A stretch of 64,000 nucleotides of DNA from Ignavibacteriales bacterium (GTDB taxonomy: Bacteria > Bacteroidota > Ignavibacteria > Ignavibacteriales > Melioribacteraceae). A model generated the notes under the pieces. The model was not told the DNA's origin. It ran no database searches and saw nothing but the letters and a program-made list of their open reading frames with translations. Positions within the stretch are counted from its first letter, which is position 1; each line of letters opens with the position of its first letter. The DNA lies in the NCBI GenBank assembly GCA_020061355.1, contig JAGUYK010000037.1:62001-126000 (forward strand), read 5' to 3'. Positions 10,056 to 19,157 of this stretch are shown piece by piece. The position numbers were made by a program, and so were the translations under genes.

Positions 10056-10087
10056 AAAAGCGCCTTATTTTATAAGGCGCTTTTTTT
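10056..10087 (+). terminator. Intrinsic terminator overlapping the rsgA leader
   Basis: Stem of 12 pairs: 10056-10067 (AAAAGCGCCTTA) with 10073-10084, a five-base loop, and a T-run to 10087. It ends transcription of the barrel-protein gene. The rsgA ATG is the next base (10088), so any rsgA transcript starting upstream must pass through or carry this hairpin. Confidence 0.85.
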
Positions 10088-11053
10088 ATGGAGGATTCAA
10101 TTCAAGCCAGAGTTTTTAAAATAGAAAGTAAAGACTATTTCTTGCTCGATAATGGCGGAAATGAAATTCGATGCTCACTCCGCGGCAAATTTAAAAAGGA
10201 ATTTGGTCTCAAAGCAGATAAACTTTATAAGGTTGACATTGTTGCTGTTGGCGATATTGTTGATTTTGAGTTTAATAAAGACGGTTCCGGTGTTATTAAT
10301 AAAGTTCTTCCTCGAAAGAATTATCTTTCAAGGAAAGTCCCTAAATTGAAAGGCGCCGGGACAAGAGGTGAAAGACTAGAACAAATTATTGCAGCCAATG
10401 TTGATAACTTGATAATTATTACAAGCCGGAAGTTACCGGAATTTAATAACCGTCTGTTGGATCGATTAATTGTTACAGGTGAAAGTTCACATGTAAGTGT
10501 AAAAATTGTAATTAACAAAGCCGATTTATCAACTGAAAAAGAAATCCGGGACTGGATTGAACTATACTCTAAAATCGGTTATGATGTTTTTGAAACAAGT
10601 GCTAAAGAAAAAACGGGCATTAGTAATTTGAGAGATTCACTTAAGGGTCAAATAAATCTGTTTTGGGGACATTCGGGAGTTGGCAAGTCATCACTTTTAA
10701 ATGTTCTTTATCCGGAACTTGATTTAAAGATCGGAGAGATCAGTCAGTCAACATCAAAGGGAAAACACACAACTGTTACTTCGCTGCTTAAAAAAGTAAG
10801 TGATGATACTTTTATAATTGATACTCCCGGGATACGGGAGATAGATCCTTATGGAATTAGGAAGGAAGATCTAAGCCATTTCTTTCTTGATTTCTCGCCA
10901 TATATGAAAGATTGCAGATTCAATACATGTACCCATCAGCATGAACCGGGATGTGCAATTATTGAAGCTGTTGAGAATAAAATAATCCACCATGAACGGT
11001 ATAAAAGTTACCTTAATATATTAAAGACCATTGAAGATGATATGAATTTTTAG
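10088..11053 (+). CDS. rsgA: Small ribosomal subunit biogenesis GTPase RsgA
   Basis: 321 residues. RsgA is a circularly permuted GTPase that tests late 30S subunits and releases assembly factors such as RbfA. The N-terminal OB-fold (about 1-75, with CSLRGKFKK and VGDIVDF) is complete. The permuted GTPase order is seen: NKAD (G4, about residue 141), GHSGVGKSS (P-loop, about 194-202), DTPG (G3). The C-terminal zinc module reads CRFNTCTHQHEPGC. The OB-fold supports the ATG at 10088, yet this codon lies directly after a terminator T-run. The only Shine-Dalgarno candidate (AAGG, 10074-10077) is inside the hairpin stem. The stop overlaps the convergent ATP-grasp gene by four bases. Confidence 0.96.
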   Translation: MEDSIQARVFKIESKDYFLLDNGGNEIRCSLRGKFKKEFGLKADKLYKVDIVAVGDIVDFEFNKDGSGVINKVLPRKNYLSRKVPKLKGAGTRGERLEQIIAANVDNLIIITSRKLPEFNNRLLDRLIVTGESSHVSVKIVINKADLSTEKEIRDWIELYSKIGYDVFETSAKEKTGISNLRDSLKGQINLFWGHSGVGKSSLLNVLYPELDLKIGEISQSTSKGKHTTVTSLLKKVSDDTFIIDTPGIREIDPYGIRKEDLSHFFLDFSPYMKDCRFNTCTHQHEPGCAIIEAVENKIIHHERYKSYLNILKTIEDDMNF

Positions 11054-11949
11054 AGGGCAGAAACCTTACGTCTCATCTGTTCAATAAATTGAGTTACGAC
11101 AACATCCGGTACACCATCAACGTGCAACGATTGAAGCCGCATATCGCACTGGTCATTTATATAATCAATCAAAATGAACTGATGATTTTTAGCAAGTACA
11201 ATCTCTGTAGAGAAGTAGTCAATATTTGCAACCCTGGCTAAACGTTGTGTGATTTTTATTAGCTGCTGTAGTTTGTACTTTGCAATTTGTTCTTTTGTTA
11301 ATGTGTGGTAAATATGTGTATGGTCATCCCACCATGTTGGAATAACTTTTCCGAATGCCCAGAAAACCCTGAACCATGCACGCTTATTTTCAAGTTTAAC
11401 AGGGTGCACTTTTTCCTGGATCAAATATTTCTCATTATGTCCTTTCATCCTTTCCGTCTGAATCTGTTCAATACTTGAAGCATCTTTAACAACTCCCTGA
11501 CCACCGCCGGAAAAAATTGCAGGTTTAATTATGAATGGAATTTTCAATTCTTTCAGATTTGCATCACTTAAATAAAGTGTTTCGCTTTTATCGAATGATT
11601 CAATTATGAAAGTTTTTGGTAAGCGGAAATTTTTTCTTAAAAGTTTTTTATGGAAATAAGATTTGTCAGTTGCCTTCTTCGTTTTCTTATGTGGATTGAT
11701 TAAATAGCATCTTTTTCGAATTAACAGTTTTGTAATAATTTCAAATTCCGGGTCCTCATCCGATGCCCTGTCAAGGTAGGCTTTAAACAATAATTTTCTT
11801 TGACGCAGAAGTGATGCGACTTCATGAATATTTTGTTTGTAAATAATGAATGTCTTAAGTCCGTTCTTCTGAAATAATTTTTCGATCAGATTTATGAACT
11901 CAATATCATACTTCCAAGTATAAGCGACAGCTAAATCGAATATTTGCAT
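11050..11949 (-). CDS. ATP-grasp family protein
   Basis: 299 residues, cytosolic. The central and C-terminal parts carry ATP-grasp signatures. The nucleotide-binding strand and loop is FIIKPAIFSGGGQGVVKDAS (about 133-152), a second lysine strand is YLIQEKVHP, and the metal-binding end is FILIDYINDQCDM with Asp and Asn. ATP-grasp enzymes join a carboxylate to an amine or thiol, or phosphorylate a polyol, through an acyl-phosphate or phosphate transfer. The substrate cannot be told here. The N-terminal region (1-100) is not recognised. The gene is convergent with rsgA (four-base overlap) and divergent from the TPR lipoprotein gene. Confidence 0.75.
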   Translation of the reverse strand: MQIFDLAVAYTWKYDIEFINLIEKLFQKNGLKTFIIYKQNIHEVASLLRQRKLLFKAYLDRASDEDPEFEIITKLLIRKRCYLINPHKKTKKATDKSYFHKKLLRKNFRLPKTFIIESFDKSETLYLSDANLKELKIPFIIKPAIFSGGGQGVVKDASSIEQIQTERMKGHNEKYLIQEKVHPVKLENKRAWFRVFWAFGKVIPTWWDDHTHIYHTLTKEQIAKYKLQQLIKITQRLARVANIDYFSTEIVLAKNHQFILIDYINDQCDMRLQSLHVDGVPDVVVTQFIEQMRRKVSAL

Positions 11950-12059
11950 AGTTTTAAAAAAATTTGTGCCAAAATATGGAAAGAAGTATCCTCTTTCAAT
12001 CTTTTGGCTTGTTAATCAAAACACTAAAGACTATTTTTTCGTTCAAATTAAAGGATTAT

Positions 12060-13865
12060 ATGAAGTATTTATTGACTCTGCCGCTCTTTATTTCAGTATT
12101 AATCGGCTGCTCCACCGATCTGATGAAACGGGAGGAAGATAATCAAAAATCTAAGGTTTCGGGTGAGTCTTATCCGCAAAAAGTTGCTAAAGAGAAATTT
12201 ATTGACGGATCAATTCTGGAACAAAAAGGACAATTGAATGATGCAATCAATGAATATCTTGAGGCATTAAAGTATGACCCTCAACCGGGTATTCATTTTA
12301 CAATAGCAAAGAATTATTACAAGTTAAATAAGCTTGCGTCTGCTCTTGAGTACTCACGCAAATCAGTCCAGTTAGAACCGGACAATACCGAATATTTGTT
12401 TTTATTAGCTTCCATTTATTCCGCATCGCGGTTGAATGATTCGTCAATTGTCGTATATGAAAGAATAATAAAGAATGATTCTACAAATACAGCTGCATAT
12501 TTTCAGTTGGCGTTGTTGAATGAAAAGAATAGACCAAACTCCGCCCTTGCTATCTACAAAAAGCTAATCGATATGATAGGACCGGAATGGAATGTTCTGA
12601 TCCGTATTATTGATTTAAATGATAGACTCGGTAACGTTGATGAAACAATAAGTACATTCGAAGATTTGCTGAAATTAAATCCTTCCGATCTCAGACTTCA
12701 AAAAGTTCTTATTGAATCTTACTTGAAAAGTAAAAAATATGATAAAGCAAAAAAACTTGCAGATGAAGCTCTCGTAAGTTTTCCTGAGGATTTAAATCTA
12801 TATGAAATGAAAGGTGCCATTTACGTACAAACTGAAGAATGGCAAAATGCTTTTGAACAATACAAGAAACTTTTAGAGAGTGAAGAAATCAACTATGAAA
12901 ATAAACTTGCAATTGGTTCCATCTTTTTAAGTGCTGTTGAAAAAGATTCATCTAATTTATTCTTTGCAAAAGAAATATTTAGTCGTCTAAGTCAGGATAC
13001 ACTCGATTGGCAGGTTAATGCTTACTTAGGTGAAATTGAACTTCGTCTTAAGAACGATTCTTCATCGGTTGAATATTTTAAAAAAGCGATCTCGCTCGCC
13101 GAATGGAATTCTCAACTCTGGATAAGGTTGGGTGGTGTTTTATTCGATAATGGCAAATACAAAACCGTAATTGAACTCTTAAAAAAGGGTGTTGAATTAT
13201 TCCCCAATGATTTTGCCATTAATTTAATCTATGGATTGTCTCTATCACAGGAAAATAACCATAGGGATGCAAAAGGGTATTTGGAAAAAGCATTGAAGAT
13301 TAATCCGTCGGATCTGACAGCATTGACAGCATTGGGTTTTACCCTTAATCAGTTGAAGCAAAGTGATGAAGCATTAGTATATTTAAACAAGGCATTGATT
13401 CTTAATCCGAATGATATTCAGGTTCTCGGAATTACAGCCTTAATATATGATTCCAAGGAAGAGTTTGATAAATCCGATTCTCTATATACAATAGCAATGA
13501 AAATTGATCCTGAAAATCCCCTCATATTGAATAACTTTGCTTATTCGCTTTCGGATAGAGGTGAACGTCTTGATGAAGCATTCTTGTGGAGTAAATTAGC
13601 TGTTGAGAAAGAACCGGAGAATTCCTCATACCTTGATACATTTGGATGGATTTATTTCAAGCTGAATGATTATCACAAGGCAAAATTGTATATAGAAAAA
13701 TCACTATTACTGGATAAAGATAACGCTACTGTACTTGATCACCTTGGTGATGTCTATTTCAAACTTGGAGATAATAACAAAGCAATTGAATACTGGCAGA
13801 AAGCATTGGAGAATGAACCCGACAATAGTAAGATCAAACAGAAAATTGAAAAAGGTGAACTGTGA
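12060..13865 (+). CDS. Outer-membrane-type lipoprotein with many TPR repeats
   Basis: 601 residues from the ATG at 12060, which has AAGGA five bases upstream and opens a lipoprotein signal (SVLIGCS lipobox). An upstream TTG at 11964 would add a poorly conserved 32-residue leader. The mature part is a continuous array of more than ten tetratricopeptide repeats (recurring patterns of A..Y.KAL...P.n), a scaffold for protein-protein contacts. Its stop overlaps the next gene by four bases (GTGA), and the next two genes overlap in turn. A TPR protein, DUF4292 protein and M23/EnvC protein in this order are a familiar trio in Bacteroidota, which suggests a shared job in the cell envelope. Confidence 0.88.
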   Translation: MKYLLTLPLFISVLIGCSTDLMKREEDNQKSKVSGESYPQKVAKEKFIDGSILEQKGQLNDAINEYLEALKYDPQPGIHFTIAKNYYKLNKLASALEYSRKSVQLEPDNTEYLFLLASIYSASRLNDSSIVVYERIIKNDSTNTAAYFQLALLNEKNRPNSALAIYKKLIDMIGPEWNVLIRIIDLNDRLGNVDETISTFEDLLKLNPSDLRLQKVLIESYLKSKKYDKAKKLADEALVSFPEDLNLYEMKGAIYVQTEEWQNAFEQYKKLLESEEINYENKLAIGSIFLSAVEKDSSNLFFAKEIFSRLSQDTLDWQVNAYLGEIELRLKNDSSSVEYFKKAISLAEWNSQLWIRLGGVLFDNGKYKTVIELLKKGVELFPNDFAINLIYGLSLSQENNHRDAKGYLEKALKINPSDLTALTALGFTLNQLKQSDEALVYLNKALILNPNDIQVLGITALIYDSKEEFDKSDSLYTIAMKIDPENPLILNNFAYSLSDRGERLDEAFLWSKLAVEKEPENSSYLDTFGWIYFKLNDYHKAKLYIEKSLLLDKDNATVLDHLGDVYFKLGDNNKAIEYWQKALENEPDNSKIKQKIEKGEL

Positions 13866-14647
13866 AAAAAAGTTTATTTATCATTCTTTCATTGATAATA
13901 ATAATTCTTTCCACCGAAGGATGTGCACCAACAAAACTGATTACTGAAGAAAGAATGATTTCTGCGGATCGATTAATAAAAAAACTGGAAGCTAACAGAA
14001 GAAAAATTAAAACATTCAGGGGAACAGGAGTTTTAAGTGTTTCTTCATCAGTGCTGAATGCAAAAAGTAATTTTGAAGTGATATTAAAAAAGCCCGATTC
14101 AATAAAGGTTTCATTCTATGGTCCGTTCGGAATTGATCTCGCTCATGCATTAATAACTCCGGATAATTTTCTTTTCTACGATGTGATAAACAATAATCTT
14201 TATCGCGGCAGGATGAGAGACGGTATAATCAGGCAGGTATTAAAAGTGGATTTTTCCCTGGATGAACTTGTGGATGCATTGGCAGGTAGCGTTAACCTTA
14301 CGGATAAATTAAGAAAGGAACCTGATAATTATGATGTGGATGGAGATTCTTATAAACTAACTTATCTTGATTCCGATCAGAACATTGAGAAGATTTTTAC
14401 TGTCCGTCATGATGACCTTGCAATAAGCCAGAATGTTATGCGAAATATTAATGGAAAGGTTCTTTTAGAAGGTAAATATTCCCGTTTCAGAACCTTTGAT
14501 GATGTTCCGATTCCACAGGAAATTTACTTAAATGATCTTTTGAATAAACAAAGTATAAGAGTAGATTACCGTAGAATAGAAGTAAACCAGAATTCAATTA
14601 GCTTGAAATTTGAAATCCCAAGCGATGTGAAAATTGTAGAATGGTAA
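13862..14647 (+). CDS. DUF4292 lipoprotein
   Basis: 261 residues. The signal peptide has lipobox STEGC (Cys at residue 21). The mature protein looks like an LolA/LolB-type half-barrel (FRGTGVLSVSSSVLNAKSNFEVILKKPDSIKVSFYG split over several strands), as in DUF4292. LolB-like folds bind lipid or lipoprotein acyl chains; the actual ligand is unknown. It starts with GTG inside the stop codon of the TPR gene, so translation is coupled. The downstream EnvC-like gene starts seven bases before its stop. Confidence 0.83.
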   Translation: MKKSLFIILSLIIIILSTEGCAPTKLITEERMISADRLIKKLEANRRKIKTFRGTGVLSVSSSVLNAKSNFEVILKKPDSIKVSFYGPFGIDLAHALITPDNFLFYDVINNNLYRGRMRDGIIRQVLKVDFSLDELVDALAGSVNLTDKLRKEPDNYDVDGDSYKLTYLDSDQNIEKIFTVRHDDLAISQNVMRNINGKVLLEGKYSRFRTFDDVPIPQEIYLNDLLNKQSIRVDYRRIEVNQNSISLKFEIPSDVKIVEW

Positions 14648-15855
14648 AATCATATTTTTATATAAGCCTTGTAATTATCTTTCTATTATTCAACACAACT
14701 CTATATCTACAAACCGCTGATAGTATCGGTCAAAAAAATCTTGAACTGACTAAGATCAAGAATGAAATGACCCGCCTCGAAAATGAGTTGAAAAGTAAGA
14801 CCAGAAGTGAAAGAGAATCACTTCAGACATTGGAAAACATTAACCGCCAAAAACTTCTTCTTAACAAACTAGTTAATAACTTGATTACCGAAGAGCGTAC
14901 TAAATCTAAGGAAATTGAAGAGACCGAAAAGGTTATTGCTTCGGTTGAGGCAAGAATTAAAATCCTGAAGGAAAAATACGGAAATTATGTTGTATGGGTT
15001 TATAAGAACAGGGGACTATCGGTCTTCAGGTTTTTATTGAATACGGATTCATTCAATCAGACAATAAAACGTTACAGATACTTAAGATATATTTCCCAGC
15101 AGAACAAGAAAACCCTTGATCAGCTTAACAAAAGCAGATCGGAATTAACGGCTCTGGTTTTCCAGCTTGAAAAAGAACGTTCTGAAAAGGAAAATCTTGT
15201 CGAACAAAAACAGAGCGAACAGAATGTACTGACCGAAAAGGAGAAGGAGAGAAGGGATTTAGTCTCCCGGCTAAAGCAGGATCAGAAAATGATCACCGCT
15301 GAGATTGAATCGAAACGGAGAGCCGAGATACTTATTAAAAATATTATTGCAAAATTGATTGAAGAGGAACGCGAAAGGAAAGCTAAACTGCTTGAGAAGA
15401 AACCGGGCGAGAAAATTACCGTTCCGAGTTACAACTACAGCAACTTCCAGAAATTTGCCGATCTAAGGGGGATATTAAGCTGGCCCGTTGCCGAGGGAAA
15501 TGTTGTCCGTAAGTTTGGTGAAAATAAAAATGAACGACTTAAAACAATTACTCTTAATTACGGTATCGATATCTCCGTTAAAGGGGAACAGAATGTTTAT
15601 GCGGTTGCAGAAGGGATTGTTTCTGCTATCGATTGGATTCCCGGCTACGGCTCAATTGTCATTGTCACTCATCGCGATGAGTTTAGAACTGTCTATGGAC
15701 ATATTGCCAATATCTCCGTTAAGGAAGGTGAAAAAGTGACCGCCGGCAAATTGATCGGAAGTGTTAACGAAAGTCTTGAAGGAAATATTCTCCACTTCGA
15801 AATCTGGAATGAAAGAAACTACCAAAATCCGGAGGTGTGGCTGGTTAAGAAGTAA
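14641..15855 (+). CDS. EnvC-like murein hydrolase activator (coiled coil plus degenerate M23 domain)
   Basis: 404 residues: a signal or anchor helix (about 4-24), two long coiled-coil blocks (30-115 and 150-260), then an M23/LytM domain (275-404). The zinc site is incomplete. The first metal His of the HxGxD motif is Asn306 (NYGID, with Asp310 kept). The HxH motif reads Ile383-Leu-His385. His354 is present. Loss of zinc ligands is typical of EnvC and NlpD, which activate amidases instead of cutting peptidoglycan, so I infer an activator for septal cell-wall splitting. The last 33 codons have a diverged second copy at 29130-29228. Confidence 0.87.
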   Translation: MVKSYFYISLVIIFLLFNTTLYLQTADSIGQKNLELTKIKNEMTRLENELKSKTRSERESLQTLENINRQKLLLNKLVNNLITEERTKSKEIEETEKVIASVEARIKILKEKYGNYVVWVYKNRGLSVFRFLLNTDSFNQTIKRYRYLRYISQQNKKTLDQLNKSRSELTALVFQLEKERSEKENLVEQKQSEQNVLTEKEKERRDLVSRLKQDQKMITAEIESKRRAEILIKNIIAKLIEEERERKAKLLEKKPGEKITVPSYNYSNFQKFADLRGILSWPVAEGNVVRKFGENKNERLKTITLNYGIDISVKGEQNVYAVAEGIVSAIDWIPGYGSIVIVTHRDEFRTVYGHIANISVKEGEKVTAGKLIGSVNESLEGNILHFEIWNERNYQNPEVWLVKK

Positions 15856-15899
15856 ATAAAAAAAATAAGTTAAATGACTTGTAAAATAACTTTACCAAA

Positions 15900-17477
15900 A
15901 TGAATAGCAATAGAAAGTATATTATTATAATAATTATCACAAACCTGCTATTCTATCTACCAGTTATATTTTCTTCGATTACATTTTTTGATGATGACTA
16001 TATAATCTTCGCGTATATTCAAAACAATATCAGCCAACCATTTATTTCTGATACAAATGCTCAGTATTTTCTATTTCTAAGACCTTTAAGTTATTTTAGT
16101 TTTTGGATTGATTATTCGTTTTTTTCCGATAACTATATAGCAATGAAAGTAGTTAGCCTGTTCTTTCATATATGTTTTATCATTTCATTTTACTATCTGC
16201 TAAAGAGAGTAATAACATTATTCAATATTGATGTTAATGATATTGCTGCGATTTTTGTAAGCCTAATTCTTTCGATTCATTTGGATTGTTTACTATGGAT
16301 ATCTTTGATATGTAATCGAACTGAACAATTAATGATATTATTTTATGTTCTATCATCAATATCATTTTTAAAATATTTTGATCATGAGAAAAGATTGTAT
16401 CTATTACTAAGCGCATTATTTTTTTTAATGTCAGCACTAGCTAAACAAAGCGGATTACATTTACCTCTTATATTCTTATATTTTGTTATATATACAAAGA
16501 AGTTGAAACCCCCAATTATCAGGGAATTAAAATTATTCTTCATTTTTACATTAATAATGCTGATTAGTTTTTCAATTCTTAATTTTATTATTTACCATGA
16601 TCAGGTAGGCATAACAGAAAACATCTGGAAAAAACCTTTTACTATTATTGGAATTCTGCTTCATAGCGTTGTCCCTATTTTTTCTAATTACATTTATAAT
16701 TTCTTTATAATAAACAAGGAGCTAGCGGCTATTGTTGGGTTTAGCATTTTGATTATTTTATTAATTCTTCTAAGAAAATTGAAAATTAGCCAAAATAAAA
16801 TAATTTATTTATCTATTCTGGTAGCATTGATTTTATACCCTCGAATCTTTGCAGTTGGAAGTCAGCGATTAAATGGTGTTTTGTTGATTTGGTTATGTAT
16901 ACTTTTGCTTTTTATTGTAGGTTATATAAAGAATAAATCCTTGGCATATATCTTCCTTGGTTTTATTGTTATTTTCCAAGCAATTTCTTTTATTATTAGA
17001 GCTAGTGCAATTATTGAAGGAAATAATTTCAAAGAAGAAAAATTTCAAAAATTTTTCAGTAATGTTGAAATAAATAGTGGCAATACTCTTGTATTATGTT
17101 CTGATACTTATGATATACTACCTTATAAATATCATTATTATTCAAAGAAAACGTTTGGTAAATCCGATAATATATTAACCACTCCAATCTTCTATGAATT
17201 AGTTTTGGTAAATCATGATCTTTCACTCTACAAAAAAGACTTTATTAATTGTAGAAAAGATGGAGCACAATACATCATAACTGCCAGTGATCCTCTAATA
17301 TATCTCCTTATATACCAGCACAAAATTGATTCTGATTTCATTTTAATTAAAGATAAAAAAGAAAGTGATAGTGGACGTGGATATAAGGAGATAACATTTG
17401 AACTTACAAATAAAATGAAAGAAAACGTATCGAAAATTATTTATTTCACCGGGACGCAATGGATTGAAACAAAATGA
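15900..17477 (+). CDS. Polytopic GT-C type glycosyltransferase
   Basis: 525 residues with about ten to twelve hydrophobic helices. The first extracytoplasmic loop carries FFDDDY (about residues 26-31), the acidic motif typical of GT-C enzymes that use lipid-phosphate sugars, and the C-terminal third (about 390-525) is soluble. The substrate is unknown. The gene is AT-rich even for this window, often a sign of surface-polysaccharide genes. It overlaps the next glycosyltransferase by four bases, so the four glycosyltransferase genes and porU form one translationally coupled series. An alternative is a flippase or polymerase, which I consider less likely. Confidence 0.7.
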   Translation: MNSNRKYIIIIIITNLLFYLPVIFSSITFFDDDYIIFAYIQNNISQPFISDTNAQYFLFLRPLSYFSFWIDYSFFSDNYIAMKVVSLFFHICFIISFYYLLKRVITLFNIDVNDIAAIFVSLILSIHLDCLLWISLICNRTEQLMILFYVLSSISFLKYFDHEKRLYLLLSALFFLMSALAKQSGLHLPLIFLYFVIYTKKLKPPIIRELKLFFIFTLIMLISFSILNFIIYHDQVGITENIWKKPFTIIGILLHSVVPIFSNYIYNFFIINKELAAIVGFSILIILLILLRKLKISQNKIIYLSILVALILYPRIFAVGSQRLNGVLLIWLCILLLFIVGYIKNKSLAYIFLGFIVIFQAISFIIRASAIIEGNNFKEEKFQKFFSNVEINSGNTLVLCSDTYDILPYKYHYYSKKTFGKSDNILTTPIFYELVLVNHDLSLYKKDFINCRKDGAQYIITASDPLIYLLIYQHKIDSDFILIKDKKESDSGRGYKEITFELTNKMKENVSKIIYFTGTQWIETK

Positions 17478-18466
17478 TAACCGTATTAATGCCAACATAT
17501 AATTGCTCTGAATTTATCGGCGACTCAATACGTAGTATCTTATTCCAGACATTTAAGGATTATGAATTATTAATTATTGATGATGGTTCTGAAGATGAAA
17601 CAGAATCTGTTGTAAATTCCTTCAGTGATAACAGAATAAAATATTTAAAGAAATCGCATTCAGGACTTTCTGAAACTATTGATTATGGCCTTCGTAAAGC
17701 TTCGAATGAATTAATTGCCCGAATGGATGCCGATGATATCGCTCATCCGTTAAGACTGGAAAAGCATGTGAACTTTATTAATACGCACCCGGGTATTGAT
17801 GTTTTGTCCAACTGGTACGCAGTGTTTAAGAATGATAGCATTAATTATATTATTAATCGAAGTATCAGTCACAATGAGATTGTCAAAAACTTAGCTCTTC
17901 ATTCTGATATTTGTCACCCTTCTGTAATGTTCAAAAAAAGCCGGATTGAAACTCTGGGTGGATTCACAGTTATTAAAGAATTTGATCCTTTTGGCGATTA
18001 CGTTGTCTGGTTAAGAAATAAATCCAAGTTAAAATTCTACAACTTACCCGAGGTTCTCCATTATTATCGGGCGAGGGAAAATTCTTTAAGCAATGAAGCA
18101 CTTGCAAACCGGAGAGACCTCATCTTTAAAATTCAAGAACCTTACTTTAAAAATAGTTTAGTCGATGAATTTAATTTGTCTGCAGATGAAGAAATAATTA
18201 TTCGGGGTTGGCGTGAATATCTATACGGGGATCCAAAAAAATCATTCAGCTATTGGAAAGAATTAGGTATCAGATTATTCATAGAGCCATCATTAATCGC
18301 CGCAACCATTTTACGAGCATTAACCCAACCGATATTTAAGAATCTATTTGGTAAAAGAATACCGAACCGTTTAGGATATTACTTAAAATACTTTTTCCCT
18401 TTGGAGCAAAAAACTATTAAAGAATTTAGAGAAACCTTAAATTCAATAAAAAATGTTCACAATTGA
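17474..18466 (+). CDS. Family 2 glycosyltransferase
   Basis: 330 residues. The GT-A fold starts at once (ITVLMPTYNCSEFIGDSIRS), with the nucleotide-sugar site IIDDGSEDET and the metal-binding ARMDADDIAHP (DxD type, about residue 90). The C-terminal extension (250-330) has a weak amphipathic helix that may bind the membrane. The enzyme transfers a sugar from a nucleotide donor to a growing glycan; the sugar is unknown. It overlaps both neighbours (4 and 14 bases). Confidence 0.88.
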   Translation: MITVLMPTYNCSEFIGDSIRSILFQTFKDYELLIIDDGSEDETESVVNSFSDNRIKYLKKSHSGLSETIDYGLRKASNELIARMDADDIAHPLRLEKHVNFINTHPGIDVLSNWYAVFKNDSINYIINRSISHNEIVKNLALHSDICHPSVMFKKSRIETLGGFTVIKEFDPFGDYVVWLRNKSKLKFYNLPEVLHYYRARENSLSNEALANRRDLIFKIQEPYFKNSLVDEFNLSADEEIIIRGWREYLYGDPKKSFSYWKELGIRLFIEPSLIAATILRALTQPIFKNLFGKRIPNRLGYYLKYFFPLEQKTIKEFRETLNSIKNVHN

Positions 18467-19157
18467 ATTAACTTATTTGAATAGTCTTCACACTTATTTA
18501 GGAAGGACAAAACTTAAATACGCTCTGCTCTATGCTGATTTTAATGTCATTAATTATTTGTACAACTCAAAATTAAATCTGAATAATCCAAATATAATTT
18601 TGTACCCCGACTCCACAGCTATTTATATAGCAATGAAACTATTTACAAGCTGCAAATATTCTAAACTTGTCAGTACCGATCTTCTTGATCAATCTCTACA
18701 AGAGTTTATTAGAAATAAGAATAGTCTCTTCTTCTTTGGTGATTCTAATGATGTAGTAAAAAGAGCGGTCGAAAAATTAAAGAGTATCAATCCGGACATA
18801 AATATTTCCGGATTCTGCAGCGGCTACAGTTATTCTGACGAAGAAACAATCAAGCAGATTAATCTTAGTAATGCGGAAATATTATTTGTCGGCTTAGGCG
18901 CCGGCAGACAGGAAAAATGGATAGTTGAGAATTATGATAGACTGAATTGCAAATTAATCATCTCATGCGGCGGCTGGTTTCAGTTTTTATCCGGTTCAAG
19001 GCGACGAGCTCCCAAATTGTTAAGGAAGATTCAGTTAGAATGGCTTTATAAATTTATTAGTGAATTCCCAAGAGTTTGGAAAAGATATTTACTTGGTGTG
19101 CTGCAATTTTATTTCAGAATAATTACAAAAAGAATATTTATTATTATTAAGAAATGA
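18453..19157 (+). CDS. WecG/TagA/CpsF family (GT26) glycosyltransferase
   Basis: 234 residues. The conserved core of GT26 enzymes is visible: ILFVGLGAGRQEKWI, then ISCGGWFQFLSGSRRRAPK and the basic LEWLYKFISEFPRVWKRYL end. These enzymes add an N-acetyl-mannosaminuronate or related sugar to an undecaprenyl-linked intermediate at the membrane. The ATG lies 14 bases inside the previous gene. Together with the flanking GT2 genes it points to assembly of a lipid-linked surface glycan. Confidence 0.85.
   Translation: MFTIELTYLNSLHTYLGRTKLKYALLYADFNVINYLYNSKLNLNNPNIILYPDSTAIYIAMKLFTSCKYSKLVSTDLLDQSLQEFIRNKNSLFFFGDSNDVVKRAVEKLKSINPDINISGFCSGYSYSDEETIKQINLSNAEILFVGLGAGRQEKWIVENYDRLNCKLIISCGGWFQFLSGSRRRAPKLLRKIQLEWLYKFISEFPRVWKRYLLGVLQFYFRIITKRIFIIIKK

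Noticed and set aside
11964..12059. Extended TTG start for the TPR lipoprotein
   Set aside because: It would put 32 residues before a perfect lipoprotein signal peptide. The ATG at 12060 has AAGGA at proper spacing.
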